Of a DNA stretch of 64,000 nucleotides, positions 25,801 through 37,369 are shown piece after piece. How positions within the stretch are numbered: the stretch's first letter is position 1; each line of letters opens with the position of its first letter. Source of the DNA: Strigops habroptila (lineage: Eukaryota > Chordata > Aves > Psittaciformes > Psittacidae); contig NC_044283.2 of assembly GCF_004027225.2 (NCBI RefSeq), forward strand, positions 31,580,707 to 31,644,706, written 5' to 3'. A model generated the notes under the pieces. That model was given only the letters and a program-made list of their open reading frames with translations, was not told the origin of the DNA and searched no databases. The translations under genes and the position numbers were made by a program.

Positions 25801-27394
25801 AGTGGACAGTAGTACCCACTGATTGAAACCAGACTGAACATAACCTGTTCTGTCCACCTCAGTGAAGCAACTGTTTGTACTACACAATGAGAAGCAATTA
25901 TCCAACAACTGCTGACAGCTCTACTCCTGACACATTTAACCAGCTGCTGTAATTAATGTGCATTCACAATCTTTATTTCATTATTGTGTGAATTATTTAG
26001 CAGCTAGTGCCCTTGCATTAAAATTGATGATATAAATTAGACTCAGAATACCTTATGAAAACTATAAAATTTATTTTTTTTTACTTGAAGATTTATTTCG
26101 TTTATTTTTAGAATTTAAATGAGGTCCAAAAATCTCTATTGAGGTTAGTGTTTTAGTGTGATTGAAATGTGAAAACTTAAGAGATAAACTTCAGATTGTT
26201 CCCAGTTTTTAGTCACAGGGCCAGATAAGGCACATAACATTCCAAATGAAAAATTAAAAGCAAGCAAATGCATTTCATTGCAATGCCTTTTTCCTAGTAG
26301 CCTTCTATAAAATTTAGTAATGTTTTTCTCCACTGAGCAGAAGTGATTAGAGGCAGGTGCTTCCTATTCTGCCCCTATAGAGCTACTTACCTGAGCAAAG
26401 GGCTTCCATAAGGTAGCGTAAGCCACAAACAATGATGTTCACCTAGTTGTAAATTCAGCAACCACTTCCACCTAGGCAACTATGAATCAACAATTCAATC
26501 TCCCAGGTCCCTGCTAGCTATGACCAGAATACCAAACTAGGAAAGACAGCCAAGACAGGCAATACAGGACTGGTGAGGTTAGAAGTATTTTAAGCAGTGG
26601 AGTAAGTGGGATTGTGTTAGGGGTTTTGCTGGAGATCAGAATCCATAGCAGGTGGTTTTGAGAGCTAGATGTGAAGGTGTTTTGATTGTTGTTTCTGAGT
26701 GTGAATTATAACATAGCAACATGGGAACGAGTAAGAATATGAAGCTGTGGATCTTGAGAAAAAGTTGTATGGCAAGGGGACAAGATAGAAAAGGACAGAA
26801 AGATTCTTCATCCTGAGTGCCAATGACCACAAATACTACTGCTGCAGCTACCACTTTAGGAGTTTCTGGGTTCTGCCTTTCTGTAAGTATGCTGCTCAAA
26901 ACTAAAGGTGTTATTCTGAGTTAGCATTACCCCTGTGTGGTAGTATAACTGTCTTCTGTGCCTTATGCGATGTACCTGTTACTGCATCATATGATACCTT
27001 TTTTAACAAAGATATTCCATCGCCTTCTAATTCACGTTGGATCCCATAACAAACTGACTGGATTATTTTCTTCAGTGCTACTACCCAGTCATCTATATTG
27101 CACTGTATATTTGTGCATTTGTTTCCTCTTTCCTTAGTAGAGACTTGTCTCCACTGACCACCATTTGAGGTTATTTCTCCAATCTTTCAGTTTTGTTCTG
27201 AATTCTAATCTTTTCCATCAAAGGTTCTACCATCTCATGTAGCTGAGATACATTGTAAGCACCACGGAGGACAAGGTATGAAAGGCTTAGAAGAAACTCT
27301 ATAGGCTAATTTAATTACTGGAACTTACAGAGCTGCCAATGGCATCCATGAAGTTAGCTGCAATGACAAAATCAATCATTATCAGTATCTTCAT
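10689..27394 (-). CDS. FGL1: FGL1, fibrinogen-like protein 1 (hepassocin), complete coding region in 7 exons
   Basis: Join on the minus strand: 27394-27329, 21695-21515, 19093-18934, 16913-16816, 15953-15865, 15311-15124, 10848-10689. The exons total 942 nt, giving 313 residues plus stop; human FGL1 has 312. All junctions are GT-AG and the phases agree (0,1,2,1,0,2). Order of the protein: signal peptide (1-22), an N-terminal segment with Cys26 and a short coiled coil (about 28-60), then a fibrinogen C-terminal domain (about 80-310). The domain shows the four usual cysteines (84, 107, about 248 and 262), the calcium-loop motif [14 protein letters not shown] and the C-terminal [13 protein letters not shown] block. 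In other vertebrates FGL1 is a secreted liver protein reported as a hepatocyte mitogen and a LAG-3 ligand. PCM1 lies divergently upstream, as in human. The 5' non-coding exon(s) and promoter were not located. Oddities are an extra Cys205 and an Asp in the signal-peptide core. Confidence 0.95.
11911..11993. repeat. AT-rich palindrome plus inverted repeat
   Basis: Positions 11911-11932 form a perfect 22-bp palindrome centred on an (AT) run, with arms ATAAGCATATA. It is followed by a perfect 13-bp inverted repeat, CAGTTTATAAGCT at 11943-11955 and its complement at 11981-11993, with a 25-nt loop. ATAAGC/GCTTAT is shared by both, so alternative foldings are possible. Function unknown. Confidence 0.8.
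13219..13254. repeat. Short tandem duplication, 20-bp period
   Basis: TACTGTTCTTTTGGAT occurs at 13219-13234 and again at 13239-13254, separated by CCGC. A recent-looking local slippage duplication in an FGL1 intron. Confidence 0.8.
13558..13575. repeat. (AAC)n microsatellite
   Basis: Five to six AAC units in an FGL1 intron. Confidence 0.8.
14491..14529. repeat. Short tandem duplication, 21-bp period
   Basis: ACAACAGGGATACATCTG at 14491-14508 is repeated with one change at 14512-14529. It lies in FGL1 intron 6, not in coding sequence. Confidence 0.8.
14822..15110 (-). mobile_element. CR1 LINE 3' fragment abutting an FGL1 splice donor
   Basis: The plus strand begins AAATCATAGAATAGTTAGGG and runs through the anti-sense CR1 3' region, so the element reads on the minus strand. 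Translated on that strand it gives the end of the CR1 ORF2-type reading frame ([38 protein letters not shown]). Homology stops about a dozen bases short of the FGL1 coding exon 6 donor at 15123/15122. It is the same subfamily type as the 47.35-kb copy, judging by the shared CCAACCCTAACTATTCTATG tail. Confidence 0.93.
15124..15311 (-). CDS. FGL1: FGL1 coding exon 6, residues 199-260 (plus 2 nt of Arg261)
   Basis: The acceptor is CACATTTTATTAG|TATTCT and the donor AACAG|GTATTT; length 188 nt. It encodes the core of the fibrinogen domain: [20 protein letters not shown], the calcium-binding [14 protein letters not shown] and GWWFNR. Compared with human FGL1, Ile in the NIGEYSG segment is replaced by Cys (Cys205), an unusual extra cysteine. 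A CR1 element starts about a dozen bases beyond the donor. Confidence 0.94.
15865..15953 (-). CDS. FGL1: FGL1 coding exon 5, residues 170-198 (plus 2 nt of Gly169)
   Basis: The acceptor is TTCTTAAG|GGAAC and the donor GAAGAG|GTAATA; length 89 nt. It encodes [20 protein letters not shown] followed by ASFRVADEE, the counterpart of human DYTLKIDLADFEKNSRYAQY. This is the central beta-sheet part of the fibrinogen domain. Confidence 0.94.
16816..16913 (-). CDS. FGL1: FGL1 coding exon 4, residues 137-168
   Basis: The acceptor is CTTTTCAG|AGTCTGG and the donor AATCAAG|GTAAGA; length 98 nt, with one base at each end belonging to split codons Arg136 and Gly169. It encodes [20 protein letters not shown], then [12 protein letters not shown], matching the GFG and EYWLGN signature of fibrinogen-related domains. 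A CR1 copy begins about 70 bases upstream in the preceding intron. Confidence 0.95.
16914..18933 (-). other. FGL1: FGL1 intron 3
   Basis: Donor GATAG|GTAGGT, acceptor TTTTCAG. Apart from the CR1 fragment at its 3' end, I see nothing but AT-rich unique sequence. Confidence 0.85.
16981..17440 (-). mobile_element. CR1 LINE 3' fragment, older subfamily
   Basis: It begins AATCATAGATCACAGAATAA on the plus strand and continues with anti-sense CR1: GGAAGGAACCTCAGGAGGTAATCTAGTCCAA, then a stretch whose minus-strand translation reads [13 protein letters not shown] and [18 protein letters not shown]. The far end carries the CR1 stretch equivalent to [20 protein letters not shown]. It lies in FGL1 intron 3. 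Confidence 0.9.
18934..19093 (-). CDS. FGL1: FGL1 coding exon 3, residues 84-135
   Basis: The acceptor is TTGTGAACAG|ATTGTGC and the donor TTTGATAG|GTAGGT; length 160 nt. It begins inside Asp83 and ends inside Arg136. It encodes [20 protein letters not shown], then the segment with [20 protein letters not shown], which is the N-terminal signature of the fibrinogen C-terminal domain (first disulfide, CDM..GGGWTV.QRR). Confidence 0.95.
19094..21514 (-). other. FGL1: FGL1 intron 2
   Basis: Donor TCAG|GTTAGA, acceptor TGTGAACAG. AT-rich, with no repeat family or additional exon that I can recognise. Confidence 0.8.
21515..21695 (-). CDS. FGL1: FGL1 coding exon 2, residues 23-82
   Basis: The acceptor is CCTCTCTAG|GATCTAC and the donor TATTCAG|GTTAGA; length 181 nt. 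It encodes the N-terminal segment after the signal peptide: [36 protein letters not shown], and further on [11 protein letters not shown]. Leucines at heptad spacing support a short coiled coil, and Cys26 corresponds to the human N-terminal cysteine thought to link chains. It matches human QVRLLETRVKQQQ closely. Confidence 0.95.
21696..27328 (-). other. FGL1: FGL1 intron 1 (between coding exons 1 and 2)
   Basis: A 5.6-kb intron with donor TCT|GTAAGT and acceptor CTCTCTAG. Two overlapping open frames near 23.5-23.9 kb have no splice context and no family resemblance. No mobile element or gene is supported. Confidence 0.8.
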
Positions 27395-27404
27395 TCTTTG
27401 GAAG
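27329..27404 (-). CDS. FGL1: FGL1 coding exon 1 with start codon, residues 1-22
   Basis: The start codon is at 27394-27392 and is preceded by 10 bases of 5' UTR and an acceptor-like CTCTACTTTACAG, so at least one upstream non-coding exon is expected. The donor is AGCTCT|GTAAGT, a perfect consensus. It encodes [20 protein letters not shown] plus SS, a short hydrophobic signal peptide, in phase 0 with the next exon. An Asp at position 8 interrupts the hydrophobic core. No alternative start exists in this exon. Confidence 0.85.
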
Positions 27405-28562
27405 CTGTAAAGTAGAGGAACAAAGGAAATACTAGTTAAACATTAAAACTGAATATTTACACTGGACATCTATATTTTATTTGAAATAATTATTTTCTTA
27501 CATATTGTAAATATAATGTTTATTTAGGCTTCATTACAAATGTTGAAAATAGTCTCATTAAGTAGAACTCCAAAATTTTCAGTAAAAATAGAATTTATCC
27601 TTTTAGGCTACTTTGTAGCAGTGGTCCCCATATATTGTAGGGCATCTATTCAAGGATCAAACCCCTGCCTTTTATTGTGAAATGAGACAAAAGAAAAATA
27701 GCATTTTAAGATGCTCTGAAAAGCAGGACAATATTCCTTGTTGGTCCTTTGAAGTTGTGAGAAAGCTCCCTGTTATATTCAAGTAATTAAAATTTGAATT
27801 GGGCTAATTATACTTGAACTAAAGTTTTGTGCAACTTTTGTGTGCCAGGAAAGGATAGACATTTTACTGTTATAGAGCAGTTGTGGGGAAAATGTGTAAT
27901 AGTTACCAGCTTTTATTCTAATGGTGACATCTTTCAACTGACAGCTATGCACATTTTGTACTGTATGACCCACAGCATTTTAAATCCCATTATTTCATAC
28001 GAAAATTATTTTATATGACAAAAAAAATCACCATTGTATCTTATTGCCTTGCAAACATTCACTGATATAATATCGCAATTTCCTTTAAGGTAGATGTGTG
28101 CTTTTCATCTCACAGATGAGAAACCAAGGCCTCCAATCACTAAAATATTTACATAGACTATACACAAACCAATTCTAAATTGATCAGGTAACCTGCTGCA
28201 AGCCATCAACTGAGGAATGTTTGGGTTTTGTTTTTTTTAACTTACAGTATTTTCATTTAGCATATGCCAATGCCTGTTTAAACCAAAAATACGTGTCCAC
28301 TCTGCTTTTTCTACTTACTAAACTGAATCAACTAACTACATATTAAAACATTTGTGGTTAGACAAAGCATAAGACCTTTAATAGAGATTAATGATTCAAT
28401 GCCAGCATGTGCATATTGAAACATAAACTTTATGGAAATTCCCATTCACGTTTCTACACGAATTAATATAAAATGCCAGTGGAATTTTGGCAGACTCTGT
28501 TTTTACTGTACAAAGACAAGCAAGGTGCTTATGTGAAGCACGATTTTAAGTTCCTATAGAAT

Positions 28563-28656
28563 TGGTCTAGCATGAGGCGTCCCTCTGCCCATGGCACGGG
28601 GTTGGAACTAGATGATCCTAAGGTCCTTTCCAACCCAAACCATTCCATGATTCTAT
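28563..28656 (+). mobile_element. Short CR1 LINE 3' end
   Basis: This is the last ~90 bases of a CR1 in sense orientation: TTGGTCTAG, then GGGGTTGGAACTAGATGATC, CTAAGGTCCTTTCCAACCC and the ATTCCATGATTCTAT tail. Confidence 0.9.
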
Positions 28657-31600
28657 CATAAGTCCAATTTTATTTTCACCAACCTCTGAAAAACTCATGC
28701 AAGAGTACAAATTACAGACCAGCCAAATTCCAGGTTTTCAACACCTATCTATAAAATACTTGCGATGATTTTTTTAATTACATGTATTTCATTTAAGTAA
28801 GCAACATTTTTTTATTTTTAGTTCTGAGTTTTGCTGGTTTGAAAACATCATATATGAAAGCATAGAGTCGGGAGGCCCAAGTATATCTGTATAAAGCTTG
28901 TTATATCACATCTTGCACTGGGCTGGTGCAGACACAAGGTATGTTGTTGTATACTCTATATGCACTGACTCACATTACAGACAGCTCAGAAGGTTTTTCT
29001 AAGCATTTTGGACATATGCGATATCTACCATTAAGCTGCAAAGCACTAGACTAAGCTGATGTCTATCTCTTAAGGATTCTGAAGGAATCCATTAAAAATT
29101 ACCTACAAAATGTTTCTTGATTATAAAGTGTTAACTGAAAATCTTAGACTAAGTTATTCCTGTGCCATAAAATTTCTGAATTTTAGGTTGTAAGTTGTTC
29201 TTCATGCTAACCAAATAAATGTTTTATCATTTGAATTAGAAACTTTACCATAATTGAATGCAACAGTTCTGCTACTGTTTGAAGTGGTGAACCCTATGAA
29301 TTTCAGGCTTAAAAAATGACGCCGGGCAGGATCTGGAAGAATTGTCTGGCATTGAATTCTGTTATTAATTTAGGTTTCAGAGGTTTCTGTCATGATAAAA
29401 CATGTGCTTTCACCTTACAACAGTATTACAACACTACTAATTATGGCTATTACAGCCACCACTGTTTTGAAAGCAGCTGTTGCCATCGGTTGTAATGATA
29501 CTGTCAGTGAGAGGAGTGACTGAAGAGTACATTAGCTACCTAGACAACCTATAAACGATCTATATATGATAATCACTGTCCCACCTCCATGCATATCTAA
29601 ATATGTTTTCTAGGAAAGAGGGGCCAATATTTTTTTCCACTGGAAGAGTAATATTTAACTGTTCTCCTTTATTCTCTGTTATTTTCATTATAAAAGCACC
29701 CTGTCTCCCTCACATTAGTCTTAATATGCAAACTGTTCTATCATGATTTCACTGACTGAATGTCTGAATACCACAATCCATCATAAAAGGTTTGCACAGC
29801 TTTACAAGTACGGTATACTTATTTTTTAAAATAGACTACCAAGTAAATCTTGCATACTGTTCAGTGAAATTTATGTTAGTAAAAAAAGAATAAAAATAGA
29901 AGACTATCCGGCACGATCAAGGCAGATGATGTCCCTTACAGCATCTGTGTACTACTATAAGCAAGCTGCACAAAAGGAACACAGCCTAGACTGAGGAGTG
30001 TAGAGTGTGTATAGGTGGTTTGGTTTATCATCTTCAGATGAAGTCAACTTTCCATTTAAAGGGTGCCTCTTTCTGAAGCATGATCCTGTTATGGTGAACT
30101 TCATGAGGGCTACACTTGGAGGACAACTTCATATGCATCAGCTTTTGCACTGACCTAAGATATGCTCAAAAGTCTCATAAATAAAATTCCAAATGTGATT
30201 AAATATGTTGCTCTATATATTTTAATCCTAGAGTTTAATTTCTAAGAAAATAAGCTGGACAGTAAACTCAAGATGGATTATTGATCCTGTGGTCTCTCAA
30301 AATACGAGCTTGCTATGATTGTAAGAGAATTAAGAGGCGTATAAAGAGGGAGCAACCAAGCGTTCAATTTGGCAGACCTCTATGTCAGAAACAGGGATGA
30401 CTTTGAAACAGAGAGAACACCAAAAACTCCAGAGGGGACCTGAAGTAGAAACAAGAGTTGGGGAGACCAAAATATTTGTGCTATTGTCCTCCCAAAAAAG
30501 AAGAAAGGTCAAAAAGACTTGGAAGAGACATGAAAACTCAAGCTCTGAAAGGAAATCGCTGACCCAAGAGTGTTTCTCTGCTTCTGTCACTGCACAGCAG
30601 GGAGACCCAGTAAGGCAGAGGGCAGTAACTTTGAGCCAATTTCTCAGGAGGTAAAAACTCCCACAGTTTATCTGATCCCACAGTTGCAGTGACATGAGAT
30701 TCACTGAGTGGTCAATCCTACAGTGGTAATAAAAGTGATATATAGGGTCGAGCCCTATATATGTTCAGAGCACTTTGCATACAGTAACTGAATCAAGAGA
30801 TTCAGTCTTGGAATTAATATGGGTAACTGTTTACTTAGTTTTCCACATTTCTGCTAAAAGTTTCAGAAAAGGCTGCATTAGTGACAGTTTTCTGAGCGTG
30901 TACATCCATGCTCTTTGGTAATACATAAAGCTGAAGTTCTTTTCAAAGAAAGATTAAAGTAGGGAGTGAATACAACCACTGATAAATATTCATGCACAAA
31001 GCAATAAAAGCAGTCACCCCCAAAACTGCAAAATAATTACAAATCTTAATCCATGTCACAGGTGAAAACAATTGTTTAACTTAGCAAATATTTGTGTGTT
31101 GTTGATGCTGGTGAACCCAAGGAGTTAGTAAGTCCTGAGAGACTTCCAACACTTGTGTAATAACACCTGTGTTGGTTTAACAAAATAAAACCTGTGCAGA
31201 GTAAAACCCTTTCCGGGAAAATCTTCATCTCAGATAGTAGACATGTGGATTAATTATCACACATCATCACAGAGTGAGATAAACTTATTGTAATATTCTC
31301 AGGCTGAAAACACTAGCCCTTTGCAGTTAGGAATCACTTTCTGTTTTAATAAAATTGAAGTTTAAGGACAACTCTCGTGAAACCTTGAAATTGTATCCAT
31401 GTACTATCATTTACTATTCAAAGATTATACCTGAAATGTGCACTTCCACAGCTGTGCAGAAAGATTTCTCCAAAGCTATGGAATAAAAAGTCTAGAAAGG
31501 TAACTTTTTAACTTTTTCTTTCTCTGTGCCAGGGCTTTCTTCACAGGCTACTCAGATAATCCTATGTTCTTATTTCCCCTAAATTTGATGGTTTTCTAAT

Positions 31601-33460
31601 TCTTTCAATAACAAATTACTAAATAGATTTGATTATATTAGAGAAACTCTGTACTATGAGAATTTTGAACCATGAGTCTGATTTCCTGTTTTTGAATTCT
31701 GGAGACAGCAAACTAGATGGAATTCAGATGCCTGTTTCTGTTTGTACAGTGTCAATAAGAATCGCATTGCAAACAAATACAATAATAATAAGAGAGAAAC
31801 TGCCAAGGGACAGATACAGATAATGACTTGAAATGTTTTCTCAAAATTCAAACTGGTAATAATTACCAAACTCATGCACAAATTTTGCTTTGTTTTCATT
31901 AGGCAGTGTTACAAAAATTGCCCCATTTTATTCAATTGAAAAATGGGTGATAATTCATGATTTGATCTACTTTTAGGCTTAAAGAGTGGCCTTGTTCATA
32001 CAGCCAAGCATTACTATAAACTTAAAAACTACAGATTTGAATATGAGGTTTACTAACTAGATATCATAGCAAAATAGCTAGATACTGCTAAAACATTCAT
32101 ACATCATTAGCAACATTGCACCAGTTATATGGTTTTCAAAAACACACCACTTTTAAATCGTAACTATAGCAGCTACCCCAAATTTTCCTTCTACCTTCCT
32201 CCTACCTACCCCTAGGTACCTGAAATGTTTACCTTTACCCTCTGGACAGAACTCAAAGTTGATAAATCTTCTTAAGCTGATGCAAAGAATTCCAGAGCCC
32301 TTCCCAGGCTGTGATTGTTTTTGCTATTAAATTCTGTAGAGTTGAGGCTTACATCTGCTATGAGTCACTGTGCAGGAATGTTTCTGAGAAGTTGCAGTTA
32401 TCAATCAAGACTAAATTGCAACATAAGAAGACAACGATAATTCTGTGCCTAACACACTACTTCTGAAATAAAAATAGACCAAAAATAAGAAAGAAACATC
32501 CATTCCCTTTTACTGCTCTGATCCAGGAATTTGCTCTCGGCATCATATTCAGCTATACACTCCAGTGCTTTCCTGAATCAGAGCCTACATCTCTTAGGCT
32601 CCAGAAGTATACAGAAAGCATAACTGACCCAACCGATTTACAAACAAAACATAATCGCGCAGACTAGAAGTCACGTGTTAAAGGCCACAAAATAACAAGA
32701 AATCTGCTAAAAAATACCCAGCAAACACAGTAGAGAGAACGCCAAAGAGAACAAGAAAAAAAGGACAAATAATCTTGTTTGATGTAAGTCAGTATTTTTT
32801 AGCTGAACTGGAAGACACTCAGAAGCACATGATCTCAGTGATTTGGCTAGACAAAATCATTTTCTATTTAAGCTTTTTTGAGCCAGATGAATACATCGAA
32901 GAATGTTTAAAATGGAATTTGTTTTGAGTATTTGCCCTCCTTCTTTGTTGGCTCTTCCCAAAAAGTTCAAGAAATGAGTATACTTAAAGGAATGCTTTTG
33001 GAAGAAGTGAACTCTTAAGGAAATACTGAACGAAAGCAGTAAAAGAAGTTTTACATCCCACAATATAATAATAATAATTCACACCATAAACTTTCTTTTG
33101 AAAACTAATACTTGTTGCACACTTCCTCTGAATAATTTCTGGTGTAATATCTAGAATCTGTTTACTCAGTGGTATTTCTCTTTCATAATTACCTCAACTA
33201 ATTAACTTCATATTCTGAATTTCAAATACTTAATAATATCAATAAATTTCTCATGAGTAGCATACACTAAGAATCATTCTAAAATTCAAAACCATTCATC
33301 AAGTAATTTTTACTGGGAATCTTACTATGTTGAATGACTTTTGCATGGAGGGAGATGCCTGTTCATAACATGACTCTTAACCAATTGTTACTCAGTGAGT
33401 GGGCTCTGAATTTAGAAAGTGGAAAAAAGGCATGGCATTTGAAAGTCGGATTTATTAACC

Positions 33461-33531
33461 ATTTAAACAATTTATTGAGGGTTACGAGTAGAGTCTCCAT
33501 AACTTGAAGTCTTTAAGCAAAGACTGGATGG
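33461..33531 (+). mobile_element. Old CR1 remnant
   Basis: The sequence AGAGTCTCCATAACTTGAAG followed by TCTTTAAGCAAAGACTGGAT matches the CR1 segment that encodes SPSLEVFKARLDG. One stop has been introduced (S-P-stop-L-E-V-F-K-Q-R-L-D-G), and similarity extends weakly upstream. No tail is left. Confidence 0.6.
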
Positions 33532-35250
33532 CTAAAATGTATGGCTGTGATTCAGTTAAATGAGAATTATATACAATGTCAAGTCAGAGATTTGTGTTGT
33601 TCAAGAAGTCTACAGGCTACCCAAAATCATCAAAATGATTTTGAAAGAATAAACACACTAAATAGAAGACTCTCAAAGAGTATACAATTGGAAGTCATAT
33701 CAGCACAAAAGGAAGAGAGAAATGTCTGTCTTAGACCTGTTGGAAACATCCAATACTTAAATATGTCAAACGTCATAGACCTTAACGTGGCCAGTAAAGA
33801 CCTGGCAGTTCAGACAGATCTCATTCAGATTTGCTGCTCTTGGGATAGTTTGCACAGAAGTGAAGGAAAATATGAAAAGGATCATTAATTACTCTTTTAT
33901 GGGATTTTTGACAAAATTATGCATAAAGGATAAACTTCTGTTCCTCACTTCTACACTAAATAAAAATGTTTTTTCCTTACTTATAAGAATAAATAAAAAG
34001 TCAGCTGTATTAAATGTATCTAATATCTTTTGTGGATGTTTAAAAGAAATAGCTCATTGAAGTAGTCTTCAAGCAAGCTACCTTAGTGTACATGATCCAC
34101 CACAGGCTTCAGTCTTTGAAGCAGACAGTGGCCTATTCCTTTGAGGAATATTGGACACTTGCTTATGCAGAACAGTTAGCTCTCTCTCTCATACAATTTA
34201 TTAGAAATATTTTACTTTTCCAATGTCAGATGAATTAAAGAGTACTACAAGCCAACACTTTGCTTACTTTTGGACAAATAAGAAACGTCAAAATATGTTA
34301 AAGCTCTTGATTCTTTTAACATGCTGTCTTCAAAATGTTTGCCACAATCCTACTAAAACCAGTGCTAGAAGTAAGTTACACCAAAAATACGGAAGTCCAT
34401 CTATACACTTATAAAGATTTCACCTACTATATAAATACATTGTGACTAGGGCCTATGACTGCAACCTGTATGAAGTGTGTGAATAACAGATCTCTCAAAC
34501 TTGCATAATCACACGATGAGTTTGAAATGTCAAGGTAATATATGTAATAAGCAGCAAAAAACTTCTTACATATTCTGAAATGACAGAATGAATACACTTT
34601 ATTATTTGGTGTATGGATGTATTATGCAACAATAAAATCCAGTTTTTAAGTGATTCACCCCATTTTTCAGTATTATTCTAACAGGTGCATAATTTAGTCA
34701 TTTCAGTCATTTCATAATCTGTCATTTCAGATATTCGATACCGAAATCATTATGGTAATCATTTTTGGCCAGTTTCATTTTTGCAGCAAAAAGCTCTTTG
34801 TCACAAAATCAGCAAAAAGGGGACAATTGCTATTTGAACCAAACGTCCTATTAATTAGTGCCTTTGTTTCAGGGCCTTTAAAAATTTCTCTTCCCGCCTA
34901 TTCATCATATCTCCTTTCTCTCAGTAAAACTTTAAATCTTCACTTCTTGCTTCGAGTCCTTACTTGCTTGTATTTTGTTTGCTTTCTTTCCTTTCACTCT
35001 GAAATAATAAAGGAAAATTAACAAGATACAGCCAGCAGATGCACAAGGAAAAATTCATCACGTCTCTGACATAACTTTCAATCCTAATTGAATTGGGCTA
35101 TCTCAAAGATAATCCTTTCAGTCTCTGTGAGGGTGTATTCATTAGCATGTCTGCTGATGGAAGCACTTACAACAGAGATCTTTGTAGGAGGAATTAGTTA
35201 CTGTCAAACTAAAGACTCATTAGTATTGATATAAGAATTCCCCCAAAAGA

Positions 35251-35290
35251 TTTATTTATTTTTTTTTTTAACAATTTATTTTTTTTTTAA
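35251..35290. repeat. T-rich low-complexity tract
   Basis: Two poly(T) runs separated by AACAATTTA. Simple sequence without a recognisable parent element. Confidence 0.7.
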
Positions 35291-37071
35291 GCAATTCTTT
35301 AAGCCAGATTAGTTTTGGCTCACAGTTATTATGAAATCCTGAGATGTTATCTTATAATAGTAGTGGAGAACCACCTACTGGAAATAATTCCTCTTGAAGT
35401 GCAATCCCTGATTTCTAAATACTTAGTGTATCTTTTTTCAGTCCCTATCCCCAGTGAAAAATGGCTCTGACGAGCTTTATTTCTTTAGAACTTTTTTTTT
35501 TTCCCAAAGAACAAGTTTGCAAATTCCAGAAGAGGGTCAGAAAATAAGAAGACAAAAATCAACCTGCAAATGCCAAACAGGAACCAGAGTAATGGAGCTG
35601 TAAGCTTCTATGGGAGACATGCTACCAATATATGACAACCTATGGTATGGAAAATATGCTGTTATGACATAATTGGGGACTGCAGTAAACACATTGTTAC
35701 GAAAATATACTGAAACCTATTTAACTTATTGTTTTTCCTTAACAACTTATTATATTTTTACATAAGTTTTTTTTTGCTTTGCTGTTCTTTCTTCTTCCCC
35801 TACAAGAAACGATAGGAATGAGGGAGCTGTACTTACAAAATAAACCAGAGCAAGAAAAATAATGATAATCATTGTATTAAGGCTCTATTTTCTCTTAAAT
35901 TCTGCCTCCATCTGCCGGACAGTGGGAGGTATGCCACTGTGACAATATAAAGCATCTTGCCAACAGCAACATTGCCAATATTGTGCTGAACAACCAGACA
36001 TACTTCCTGAGGCCAGGATAAAAAGACATTAATTAGAAGTATAATTAAAAAAGCTGATAAATTAACTTTTTACTAGCTGCAGAATTTCCAGAGAGATTAA
36101 TAATATATATTTATTACATAAAGAGCTTCCATTGAGTTGTTGCAGATTGCTTTTGAAGCGATTTCAGTTATGGATATAGAGTCATGTAGCCCATGGTAGA
36201 AATGAGGCAAAAGTGCTGCTGTAACGGTCAGTCTTATGCTCACCTCTTTCACATGCTACGTATTGTCCAGAACTATTCCTTTGATATGGGGGCATTTGCT
36301 GGAGAAAACAATGGTATCTTTATTGAAACATTTTTATTTCACAGGTTTTCCAATCATTTAGTTCCTTTACTAAATTTCAGACATTAATGTGTCATTGAAA
36401 AAGATACATGTGCCATTTCTTTTTTGGTGGAGCAAAATACATTGGTATAAGTACTAATACAGGAGAGATGGGGAGTTAACTACATTTTTCCAAGTAGTAC
36501 CAGTAGAATGTTTTTCACCCAGGATGAATTTTGAGGCCTATGTATATACTTAATACTTCTGTTTTAGCAACTCATTGTAATGGAAATGCTGAAAATGGTA
36601 ACTTGTTTTTCCCATTCTAACAAGGGACAATCCTGTCAAATGCAAGAAATACAAATGATATCACCTTATGGAATCAAAAATTGAAAATCTTGGGAATACT
36701 ATCCAAGTCCAGCCCTAGAGGCCTAACAAAATGAACTTCGACTAAATACTAAGTTTACCTGCCTGGAACAACTGGGTGATCAGAGCATAACAGTAAAGGA
36801 CAGCATGACTATAGCCACAACTCTTTTAAAATGCCAAATCCTCTATATTTTCCTATATTTTTTCCCCAAATGAAAGCTTAAAGAACCTGCAGCTGTAAAG
36901 CAAGCCCTAAAGCAAGTAGCAAACCACAAATAATGTCATTGGAGAAAAAGAGGGAAAAAAAGGTAGAAAGGCTTACAATGGTTTCCATCTTTTCACCACT
37001 GCATATTCAGCTGTGACTTCTTACAGGAGACCAAATGCAGACAGAAACAGACTCTGCAAGCTGATGCTGCT

Positions 37072-37369
37072 CTGAAGGAGAGGGACTTCTTACAAGGGCA
37101 TGTGGTGATGGGACAAGGAGGGATGGCTTTAAGATGAAACAAGGTAGATTTAGATATTAGGAAGAAATTCTTCACAAGGACGGTATGACACAGGCACAGG
37201 TTGCCCAGAGAAGCTGTGGCTGCCCCATCCCTGGCAGTGTTCAAGGCCAGGTTGGACGGGGCTTGAAGCCACCTGGTCTAGTGGAAGGTGTCCCTGCCTG
37301 TGGCAGAGGGGTTGGAACTACATGATCTTTAAGGTCCCTTCCAACCCAAAACATTCTATGATTCTATGA
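37072..37369 (+). mobile_element. CR1 LINE 3' fragment upstream of the PCM1 promoter
   Basis: Sense-oriented CR1: GAGAGGGACTTCTTACAAGG, through GTTGCCCAGAGAAGCTGTGG and TTCAAGGCCAGGTTGGACGG, ending CCAACCCAAAACATTCTATG ATTCTATG. It ends about 80 bases before the CpG island and about 0.4 kb before the likely PCM1 start. Confidence 0.95.

Noticed and set aside
28246..28281. Candidate 5' non-coding exon of FGL1 (AAACAG acceptor and ATACT|GTAAGT donor on the minus strand)
   Set aside because: The donor is a perfect consensus, but such hexamers arise by chance every few kb and nothing else supports a 36-base exon here.
30330..30704. Open frames of 124 codons (minus) and 90 codons (plus) over the same bases
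   Set aside because: Mirror frames with Ser/Leu- or Lys/Glu-rich compositional peptides, no homology I recognise and no splice or promoter context.
37007..37244. Minus-strand 83-codon frame near the PCM1 promoter
   Set aside because: It is the reverse complement of the sense-oriented CR1 at 37072-37369.
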